Assembly (NCBI GenBank): GCA_020796225.1
Contig: CM036755.1
Location: 63,312,652 to 63,376,651 of the forward strand
Reading direction: 5' to 3'
Source of the DNA: Arion vulgaris
Taxonomy: Eukaryota > Mollusca > Gastropoda > Stylommatophora > Arionidae
Length of the DNA: 64,000 nucleotides
Part shown: piece by piece, positions 55,920 through 64,000 of the stretch
Layout of the letters: every line of letters begins with the position of its first letter
How positions within the stretch are numbered: the first letter of the stretch is position 1
The notes under the pieces: generated by a model
Seen by the model: only the letters and a program-made list of their open reading frames with translations
What the model was told of the DNA's origin: nothing
Database searches by the model: none
Position numbers and translations under genes: made by a program

Positions 55920-56405
55920 GTAGTAGAATACAGATAATTAATATGGATTTTAAAATACAAACACGTCACCATGAAAACAAAAACACAATATTCAATACGA
56001 TCTTTCTCCCTACATCATGCTACCAGTACCAAACCTGGACGCTGACAACAAACGATAGAAGAAAACTAGTCACAACAGAGATGAAGTGTCTACGCAGAAT
56101 GCTGGGTGTAACAAGAAGAGACCGGTTGAGAAATGAAGACATCAGGAAAAAGTGGGTACAACATCAGTACTAGACTTCATCAAGAAACAACAAATTAAAT
56201 GGTTCGGTCACGTAAGCAGATTACCATCAGACAGTGCACCCCAAAGAGCAATGCTGCTCCGATACAATGGGTACAAAGCAAAAGGCCGGCCACGCAAAAG
56301 ATGGACCTCAGAGATAACAGAGGCGACGAAAGAGACTATCTACGAAGCGCATACTAGGGCCCGTTTTAGAAATCTCTTCCTGACCTGACGCTGTGAGGCA
56401 TACAG
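55920..56405 (+). pseudogene. 5-prime-truncated LINE copy
   Basis: Plus strand, starting inside the RT C-terminal region (IQTRHHENKNTIFNTIFLPT, YQTWTLTTNDRRKLVTTEMK, then GRPRKRWTSEITEATKETIY). It shares the terminus GACGCTGTGAGGCATACAGG with 36545-38075 and 57405-58325. One frameshift at about 56155. It runs about 480 bases. Confidence 0.88.
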
Positions 56406-56409
56406 GATT

Positions 56410-56640
56410 CGAGAAAGAAGAAGATTGGTGGTTGGCTGTATTTCATTCTCATTAAATGTCCAAACCACTGCATTTGTTGTCTTCCGATGTATTCGGTACA
56501 TGAGGTTATGCTCACTCTGCTTCTGATCTTCTCATTTCGTAGTCTTTCTTTCCTGATGACCCCCCTGCCTTCCTCAAGCATTTCATTTCACACGTGTTTA
56601 GCTTTCTGTGGCGTGTTGCTGTAAGAGACCAAGTGTGGCA
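56410..56640 (-). pseudogene. LINE RT C-terminal scrap
   Basis: Minus strand: CEMKCLRKAGG then VIRKERLRNEKIRSRVSIT, EYIGRQQMQWFGHLMRM and NQPP-like text. Tail-to-tail with the copy at 55920-56405. Confidence 0.7.
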
Positions 56641-57004
56641 CTGGCAACAAAGTGTTGGTAGGAAAATACTTTAAATAATCTGTCGAGTCTGTTTTAACTG
56701 TAACTAAACTACAGTAGTTGTTAGTTTAACTTCAGTCCTCTATTGTCTTGTCTATTCAGTTCATGAGGACATATCTAACAAAATCAGACCACTCTCGTCA
56801 CGTGATCCTTATATTCTAGGATTGTTAGATAAAGATGAATCCATTACAAACATAAACATTATGCAAAAACAAGATTATATTTATGTAACAAATTAAATTA
56901 AACAATGTAAGAAATATCAGCATTATTAATATTTTTCATCAACAAATAACCATATACTAAGAACAATTTTAAAAAAAAGCTTACAGTTTTCTATCAAACA
57001 TATA

Positions 57005-57400
57005 TAAAAGCCAGCCCACATCAAAAGGACGTTTTAATTTCTCGACGGCGTTTAAAGGTTTTACGATAACAGTGCCACGGTTTATCTTAGATATCACCAG
57101 TTTTCATGCAATTTTTAATAGTGCAAATACAAAAGTAATGCGAAATAACCAAAACTAAGAAAACTAAATTATATAATAAAATAAAATAATAGAGTAAGTC
57201 CAGGATTATGTACACCTGGGAAGTACATTATCGTAGAAATGTGATTCAGCAAAGTGTATCATAGGATAAATCAAGAAAGCAAGTCAAATTGTCACCTTTC
57301 TGAAATAAGTCTGGTAAGCCAAAGGATTAAAGCTTACAACAAAAATAAAAATATATAAAGAAGCAGTGTTCTGCGAGTGTTATTATACAATAGCTAGTGC
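57005..57400. other. Stretch without recognised gene
   Basis: Matches parts of 36400-36540 and 38090-38350 of the other direct unit. The LINE copy joins it at about 57405. Confidence 0.55.
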
Positions 57401-57404
57401 TAGT

Positions 57405-58325
57405 GATAATACAGGATTATCAGAAAAGTTTCACGTAGGGTCAGGAGTAAGACAAGGTTGCGTACTATCCCCGCTGCTATTCATCACGTATATTGACCAC
57501 ATCTGTAAAATAGCTAACACCAGCGAAGGAAACAACCTTGAAGAACTCTTAAATGAATTTCTTTTGCAGACGATCAGGCAATCATATCAACAACAGAAGA
57601 ACAGCTACAACAACACATCAACAGACTCCAGTTAGCATGTAACGAATACAACATGAGAATAAATATCGACAAAACAGAAGTAATGACATTCGCCAGAGAG
57701 GAAAGCACTACCAATATCTCCATCGACAAGCGCCCACTAAATCAAGTAAACGATTTCACATACCTGGGGAGCATTTTTTCAGCAAATGGAAGAATAACTA
57801 ATGAAATTCAACACAGATGCAACAAAGCAAACCAAATGATAGGGCAAATGGCGCCAATTTTAAGATGCAAACACGTCACCATGAACACAAAAAGAGCAAT
57901 GTTCAACACAATATTTCTCCGCACATTATGTTACCAGTGCCAAACCTGGACGCTGACAACAAACGATAGAAGAAAACTAGTCACAACAGAGATGAAGTGT
58001 CTACGCAGAATGCTGGGTGTAACAAGAAGAGATCGGTTGAGAAATGAAGACATCAGGAAAAAGTGGGTACAACATCAGTACTAGACTTCATCAAGAAACA
58101 ACAAATTAAATGGTTCGGTCACATAAGCAGATTACCATCAGACAGTGAACCTCAAAGAGCAATGCTGCTTCGATACAATGGGTACAAAGCAAAAGGCCGG
58201 CCACGAAAAAGATGGACCTCAGAGATAACTGAGGCGACGAAAGAGACTATCTACGAAGCGCATACTAGGCCCGTTTTAGAAATCTCTTCCTGACCTGACG
58301 CAGTGAGGCATACAGGATTCGAGAA
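57405..58325 (+). pseudogene. 5-prime-truncated LINE copy, least damaged
   Basis: Plus strand, from NTGLSEKFHVGSGVRQGCVL and SPLLFITYIDHICKI through a frameshifted FADD-like block (57565-57600) and MRINIDKTEVMTFAREES, FTYLGSIFSANGRITNEI, LVTTEMKCLRRMLGVTRRD to GHISRLPSDSEPQ and GRPRKRWTSEI. Frameshifts near 57560, 58085 and 58270. It ends in GAAAGAAAGAAAG. Confidence 0.9.
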
Positions 58326-58487
58326 AGAAAGAAAGAAAGTAAGTGCTGGGAAAAAAACCACACCATCATACACAAGCTGGAGACATTTTAAAGTAAATGT
58401 AAGAAGAATCCAGCACATTTTCTGACCACATGCGATAGGAAATGAAGAAGTTTAAAACTAACACACTGTGTATCATTAGAGACCACG

Positions 58488-58745
58488 CTCGTGTGGTGCC
58501 GGGGTCCGCAAGGGAAGTAAAGAATAGTAACACTGCGACCTACAAGGCATGTCGTAAGAGTTGACTGATGTAGGACTTAGGAAAGCTACCTTAGTAAATA
58601 AAAAGCATCGCAGAAATCAGATGTGCTGGCCTACTTGTTGGCGCATAACTGGCACACCGTAAAATCGCTCTTAGGCTCAGATCACATACAAATTGCACAT
58701 AGTGTTTAACAAGGGGTCGTTATGGAGCGTTCGAAGAAGAAGTAG
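58488..58745 (+). repeat. SINE-like dispersed repeat, family S1
   Basis: GTGTGGTGCCGGGGTCCGCA to GCGTTCGAAGAAGAAG; absent from the matching point of the other direct unit (about 38480). Confidence 0.78.
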
Positions 58746-58805
58746 ATTGAAGACCATCATTATAAGACAAAGAAGAGTGTGGATTGTACGCGCATGTTGT
58801 ATGTC

Positions 58806-60130
58806 AGTATGTAACAGTTTCACTGTTATTTAGGCAGTAGAGTCGGAGGACAACCCAAAACCCCTTATTGTACTTGGTGTCCTTGACTTAGTTAGAATAA
58901 ATACCTTGTTTACTAGTTCAGTTACTGACCAGTTGACTACTCCATCTTGAGCAAAGTGATTTATCCCGAGGTATTGAGGACTCCTGTTAAGTCGGATATC
59001 TCGAGACTGGGGTAGGGGCAGCTGGAGTTGTGGTTGGACATATGCTAGTTAGATATAGATTAATAGAACAGTAAGCACTTAGCGTTCGAGGAGAGAACAC
59101 AAGAAAACTCAGAGCCCTTGAGAAGAGCAGTCACCTTTGCGTTTCTTGGAGAAAGATGGATAGATAATTACTACACTAAGTTCAAGCGAGGAAGAGAGAT
59201 AGAAGTTTTCAACTATGTGATAAATAATTGGTGATGTTATGAACAACCAACCAGAAGCGTTCTGATTGTTAAAGCACATTGTCAGCACCGAGGAGAGAGG
59301 AGAGAGAGAGAGAGAGAGAGAAGAAACTACTTGAAGGTTAACTAACTAACCAGACGTATCTTATGTCATAAAAATAGAGGAAAACCTAACGATGTGCACT
59401 GCCCATATTAGAATCCTGACGACGATAAGAGAGCAGAACAATACTGTCGATCATACCAGATGACTAGCTGACCAGCAGACCAGACGTCCAGACGACCTGA
59501 TGATCAGAAGCCTACCCAGACGAGTGAGGGAAGCCAGATTCCAGAGAGACCCTTTGCGACGAGTACGCAGAGACGACGTCCAAGACTTTGGTGTGAGGGA
59601 CGACAACCACTAACATTCATAAATTAACTGTTCACTAAGAATTAGAACCCAACTATTCAACGAACCCCTCAGAGACAGTATCAAATCCGATTTGAGGCCA
59701 CGTTTAGTCAAGAGTGTTACAGAAGAGAGTGTTAAACCAACTAGCGTAGACAGAAATTCTGATGACCATATTAATTCCTTGTGTACGACTACTAAGGTAA
59801 AGAACAATCTTGTGAGTTAATATTTTTTTCCATGTGAACTGATTTAATCACAGTGAACTATTGGTGGTAGCTAATTTCCGCTAGAGTATCAAATTAACGT
59901 AAGGAAGAATAAGGCGGATGTTGAGTTTGATTCTTTAAGATTGATTATTTAAGATTGATTCTTTAAGATTGATAACTTTATGTCACCTAAGTTTATGAGT
60001 GTTTCCTTTGTAGATCAATTGCCTTGATAATATGTAATTTTGTGCAGACCTAAGAAGGGTCTACCTATAATTTCCTTGCTCTTCATGAGAGAGTATTATT
60101 ATTCTATTAAATTAACATAAAATCTTAAAC
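58806..60130 (+). mobile_element. LTR-like insertion, 3-prime limit uncertain
   Basis: Starts with TGTAACAGTTTCACTGTTA, the same as the start (minus strand) of the insertion at 10360-11479, and the two share further text such as CAGTTACTGACCAGT over the first ~150 bases. No matching end was identified. The other direct unit lacks this block between 38540 and 38560. A (GA)n tract is at 59288-59327. No protein domain seen. Confidence 0.5.
59288..59327. repeat. (GA)n simple repeat
   Basis: About 40 bases of GA dinucleotides within the LTR-like block. Confidence 0.92.
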
Positions 60131-60354
60131 TAAAGGGTTTGATGAGTTATTGTATACGTTATCATTGTGTGCAACTATTTAGACCCCGAATAGATAGGTT
60201 CCACAGGTCCGACGAATTGTATTGGAGATCTGCGGTATTGAGGAATTTCAATCCGGCCATTCTCGATGGTCCTACGTCTTTAACGAATTTTTGCACTGTT
60301 CTTTTTTCTTCTTCTACCTCTTTCCAGGGCATCTGTACCAGTCTCACAAACTGC

Positions 60355-60560
60355 TACAAGTAGAGGCATTGATTAAGACAGTTCTCCGATGGACAGCGGA
60401 TGGGAAAAGAAAGTATGGACATCCAACGGGAAAATGGAGAAGAGCGATCAAAAGAGAATTGAAAGTTAGTGGCCTGACGTGGGAAACAATATAAAGGCAG
60501 CAGAACGACGGCAGCAATGGAAATATTTTGTAAAAGTCGTCTGAGTCGCACGGGATATAA
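60355..60560 (+). pseudogene. LINE C-terminal scrap
   Basis: Plus strand: LIKTVLRWTADGKRKYGHPT then GKWRRAIKRELKVSGLTWET. It corresponds to the RTE/Jockey-like tail TxLRWTPDGKRKRGRPKxTWRRTIExELKxxGLTW. A shorter damaged version is at 38555-38605. Confidence 0.8.
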
Positions 60561-60594
60561 ACAGACAGAAACGTTATCGTTAGACAGATTTTCG

Positions 60595-60763
60595 TTCTGG
60601 ATAACCATAGTCCAATTCTAGAGAATGATATACCATCTCGATAACCATAGTCCGGTTCTAGAGAATGATATCCCGTCTCGATAACCCTAGTTGTCTGTTC
60701 GAGTGTGATCATATTTTGTCTATTTCGAGTTGGTTCAAGTTCAACTCTATCATCTAAACCGCA
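60595..60763. repeat. 40-bp minisatellite after copy C, about 2 units
   Basis: Two to three units of GATAACCATAGTCCGGTTCT plus AGAGAATGATATCCCGTCTC, followed by a partial copy of the 3-prime coding end (60690-60763). Confidence 0.88.
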
Positions 60764-62371
60764 CTATATCGGGTCTATATAAGGATTTTCTGTCTCGATA
60801 AACCTAGTTGTCTGTTCTTGTGTGATCACATTTTGTCTGGAAGGATTTTGCTCATTTTGATTTCTTTCATCAATGCTGTAATAATGCGGCTCTGGAGGTA
60901 TGATGTGTTCATAAGCATGAACTTCATCAACTCCATTTCTTACTGGTTCATCATAGACAACTGTATTTATCTTAGCTCTGCACCTCCACCATATAATGAC
61001 TGCAGACACTACCACTATGATCAAGATAAAAATTAGAGTTACAGTACCAATGATAGTACCAACTGAGATAGAGTTGTCGTCTATCAAGTGATCACATTTT
61101 GGTGCTTGATACCCGTTTTGACAACCATAAATACATGCACCATCAATGTGTTTACATTGTGACTTGGATTTATTGTTATTGAAACAGAACTGACTACAGT
61201 TAAATCTACAACCTTCTCCATATTTTCCATTGTCACATGTTTGATTACAGCTCTCACCTTGAAAACCTGCAGAACATCCTGATGGACATCCTCCTGTGCT
61301 TACAAAGCAGCCTCATTTTTACAGCACAGTTACATGTGTACTGACATTCACGTCCGTACGTAAACGGCTTGCATACAAAATCTCCATATAATTCTACTTC
61401 ACATAAAGTGAGATATTCTTGACTTGTATTAATGTTTACTAGAGAAATTGGTTGTGTTTTTTCTACACTTAATATTGTGTAATTGGACAGTGGTCTATTT
61501 TCTTTGTCTGTGTGGTTGAATACTTCTACAAGATCTTGTGTGAAACTTCTCAAAGTGAATCCTGTGAGACGTTCTTGATTATTATTTCTGTTGTACAGAA
61601 CATACCTGTGTATCATATGTGGGTGTGATAATGTTACGTTCCAATTTGGATTATTGTCTCCATTGTTTGTGACTGTACAGCTTCCATTAGTAAAATCTGT
61701 GTTGGTGTTACCATCTACAGCATTCACAGCATCAATTTTAAAGTTTCTTTCAATATATGTGCTGGATTGTTTGGCATTCTGACGGACGGCTACATTACGA
61801 CCTCCACTGATGTAAAGTTTACAGAGAGATTTGACACCTTCTCCACTAAAAGTTATATATTGAACTGCAACATTCAGGTCACAGTGGATGTCCAGTGTTC
61901 TATCATTGACCGTGGCATTTTTCATATTCTTGCAGTCACTTCTGGTTATTTGTCTGCTGTCAGTAAACGTTACCTGGAAATCTTGTAGTAATAGTGGATC
62001 ATTTACCTGTAACCGGAGCCAGGTGAATGGAAATTCTGATCTCAACTGTACTGTCAATGTTTGTAAATTTAAATCTTTATTGCATCCATTATTTCTGCGA
62101 TTCCTCATCCAATTTGAAGCGTTACTAGTAGCAACTAAATCTACATACTGACATCCTGGACCAAACCAACCTTCACTACAAAGACCATTAGGACATATTC
62201 CATCAGAGTTACAAGTGCCGTTCATACAACGACATTTATATTGTTTCATTGACCCAAACCATCCAGGATCGTTACCTTGACCTTGTACATTCTGATACCA
62301 TATTAGGTACTAATCATCGTCCATATTAGTAGACGAGTTATAGTTATGTTTGATATAAATCTCACAGACAT
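60764..62371 (-). pseudogene. Receptor-like EGF/F5-8C transmembrane protein, copy C (frameshifted)
   Basis: Minus strand, intronless, same architecture as copy B. The start codon at 62371 is followed by the conserved signal peptide, but one base is missing around 62308, producing a stop after MIST. The body (61323-62249) is open from the Cys-rich segment through the galactose-binding-like region (NVAVRQNAKQSST, NWNVTL, ERLTGFTL). Near 61306-61318 two single-base losses, one in an A run, shift frame within the EGF-like repeats. In the restored direction of reading, from about 61300 down, EGF repeats, the TM helix (IIGTVTLIFILIIVVVSA) and a full tail ending ENPYIDPI are open. All lesions are 1-base indels, so polishing errors should be excluded before calling it dead. 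Confidence 0.82.
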
Positions 62372-63500
62372 ATCTCTTGTTGGATTATTGCAATCAAAAT
62401 CTAATGAAGTTATATCTTTTATATTTATATATTTTAACACTGTAAACTTCCTAAGTCTTACAGTGTCATATATGATCTGTACTTAAATACTGCTGTATTT
62501 TTCATGTATTCCTTATTACTGTAAACTTTTTTTTCTGATAGTCTCATTAATCATGTATGATTCAGATTTACTTCACCTTTCATGCATATCTTAACTCAAG
62601 TTAATGTAGATAACCACTTTAGTGATGTACAAATGTGTTCCAAAGTCGTCATTAGTCGTTATAGCGTCTTGTTACACACAACACTTTCTACTTACTTTCT
62701 GAACAAGTTTCGAAGCTTTTATGTGTAGCTATAAATGGTCAAATAAAGAGTAGTACTAATAAAGAGTAGTGCTCTTTTCTTCTTCCGTTACATCTAATAT
62801 TTATTTTTGTAGAAAATTTAGTTACTGTATTTCTCACTTATTTTATTACCTTTTTTCTTTTTAAAGTTTCACATTATGATTGTTATATTTGTCATATAAT
62901 TGTGTATAAAATTAGTGTATTACTGCAGATATATTAAACATAAAACGTCTGAGCACAATTGTATTGTGTTATCATATTATCAAAACAATTGCAGTCAGAA
63001 CTGTGTAATATTAATGGTTTGGACAGAGTTAAAACTGTAAACTTTATAGACTTAAGTGTATCACATCAGCTGTGTATCTCAATGTTATTGCAACATGTAA
63101 CTAGTAATTTCATTGAAAAGTAGTTTCATATTCTCATGTCTAAACTGATCTCTGTTTGCTGTGACTTAAAACGTTGAATATTTGCAGTCGTAGTGTGATG
63201 TCATACAAGAGTTATATCACTTGATTCCTTCAGATGTGACTAAATAACGAAAGTTTTAATAAACTTGTTGAATTATATACATTGTCATACTAAAGCACTG
63301 TTATACTATATCAATGTCTATCTTGATCTCTTTAAGAATTATGAAACATGAAGTAGAGTTTCATTGATAGATTTGTAGCAGGTCTACATGTATGGCTGGT
63401 GTCTTACAGTATTTCTGTCATGTCTTGTTTCTGTGGAGTAAATATGTAGAGAAACATTAATGAAACGTTCGTACAATGATTAATGTTTTAAGAATATGCG
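62372..63500 (-). promoter_or_regulatory. Upstream region of receptor copy C
   Basis: Inverted match of 16460-17577, including the TATA-like ATATATAAATATAAAAG (about 62417-62437) and the two GTTTACAGT-bearing repeats. No gene recognised. Confidence 0.5.
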
Positions 63501-63504
63501 TTGT

Positions 63505-63580
63505 AGATAAATTTGAATTAGAGTATTCAATGTGTGCATTGTAGATAAGTTTGAATTAGAGTATTCAATGTGTGCATTGT
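63505..63580. repeat. 38-bp minisatellite, ~2 units
   Basis: Inverse of the unit amplified at 16022-16457 (GTAGATAAGTTTGAATTAGA). Homology of copy C flanks ends here. Confidence 0.88.
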
Positions 63581-63624
63581 ATAAGAGCTTAAGAACCAGG
63601 AAGTAAGAGACAGATTTGCAGTCA

Positions 63625-63885
63625 CAGTATCGCCCGAGTTCTTACCGGGGCCCAATTTTTGGATGTTAAGAATAGAACTACTGTTACCTGCCACGCATGT
63701 TGTAAGAGGCGACTAAGGAGGTTTGGCTGAAATCGGATGCATGTGTTCTAATCGTGTAAAGTCTATGCGTTTAGGGGCCTACCAAACCAATGTGCAACGT
63801 ATACACGTTCTTGGCAAAGATCAAACGTCACAAAGAAGAATGAAAATTGGTGGTAAAGAACGAAAGCAAAGGAAGAAGAAGAGTC
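63625..63885 (+). repeat. SINE-like dispersed repeat, family S2
   Basis: From GCCCGAGTTCTTACCGGGGC and TGTTACCTGCCACGCATGTT to AAGAACGAAAGCAAAGGAAG and a GAA-triplet tail. Not present at the matching point of copies A or B, where the 38-bp and 28-bp arrays continue. Confidence 0.78.
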
Positions 63886-64000
63886 ACAGTATCAAACAAG
63901 CTGGTAGATGATATGAGCATTGAAGAACATTGGCAACAGATACAAGATATGTGGAAGGATACATGCTCAGAGGTTTTGGGAGATAAGGAGCGGAAAAACA
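63886..64000 (+). pseudogene. LINE fragment at window end (between endonuclease and RT)
   Basis: Open plus-strand frame: VSNKLVDDMSIEEHWQQIQD then MWKDTCSEVLGDKERKN. This matches the linker before the RT in the LINE family FxxLxxxxxTVEEHWxxIKxxxxxTCxEVLGxKxRxH. It runs off the window, so an intact RT could lie beyond 64000. Confidence 0.65.

Larger units (their letters stand above)
56690..63575 (+). repeat. Direct duplication, unit 2 (contains copy C)
   Basis: Counterpart of 35930-42190. It differs by a SINE at 58488-58745, an LTR-like insertion starting at 58806, a LINE scrap at 60355-60560, and a contracted 40-bp minisatellite (about 2 units here against 18 near copy B). Homology ends at the 38-bp repeat units at 63505-63580. 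Confidence 0.85.

Overview
This is a repeat-dominated animal (metazoan) nuclear region. A lophotrochozoan, most likely a mollusc, is my best guess, but only from the style of the genes and repeats: intronless secreted/transmembrane EGF plus discoidin-like receptors, Penelope-like elements with GIY-YIG domains, several non-LTR retrotransposon lineages, tRNA-headed SINEs and many minisatellites. No rRNA gene, true tRNA gene, CRISPR or bacterial operon is visible. Composition is AT-rich and apparent long ORFs over tandem repeats are artefacts of unit lengths divisible by three.

The only host-like protein-coding content is one family of single-pass receptor-like proteins (signal peptide, Cys-rich EGF-like segment, galactose-binding/F5-8C-like region, EGF-like repeats, TM helix, Tyr-containing tail) in three intronless copies: copy A at 17578-19186 (+), copy B at 39491-41017 (-) and copy C at 60764-62371 (-). 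A carries an 8-base deletion frameshift, B is open throughout but loses the last ~30 residues of the tail to a nonsense change, and C carries small indels in the signal peptide and an EGF-like repeat. About 1.1 kb of upstream sequence is conserved in all three, so they are segmental copies rather than retrocopies.

Large-scale structure: positions ~510-19465 and ~38600-55505 are the two arms of a ~17-19 kb inverted duplication around a ~19 kb spacer; copies A and B lie at the inner ends of the arms. In addition ~35930-42190 and ~56690-63575 are a direct duplication carrying copies B and C. Comparison between arms dates several insertions: a Penelope-like fragment (1798-2119) and a hAT-like element (43250-45425) each have an empty site with a single copy of the target duplication in the other arm. 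Minisatellites shared by the arms differ greatly in copy number (69-bp array: ~15 copies against ~2; 11-bp array: ~31 against ~4; 38-bp array: ~11 against 1-2).

Region by region: 1-7.4 kb, left arm with minisatellites, SINEs and LINE scraps; 7.4-13.7 kb, arm-specific LINE graveyard (endonuclease, RT and RNase H pieces, one split by a solo-LTR-like insertion); 13.7-19.5 kb, left arm with copy A; 19.5-20.2 kb, LINE; 20.26-26.67 kb, a 53-bp satellite of ~120 units; 26.7-38.6 kb, spacer of LINE fragments, SINEs, a 36-bp array and an intact 163-bp hAT MITE; 38.6-46.3 kb, copy B, its promoter region and the hAT insertion; 46.3-49.4 kb, a Penelope-like element with its two halves in opposite orientation plus other LINE scraps; 49.5-55.5 kb, rest of the right arm; 55.7-64 kb, truncated LINE copies, an LTR-like insertion, copy C and SINE/LINE pieces to the window end.
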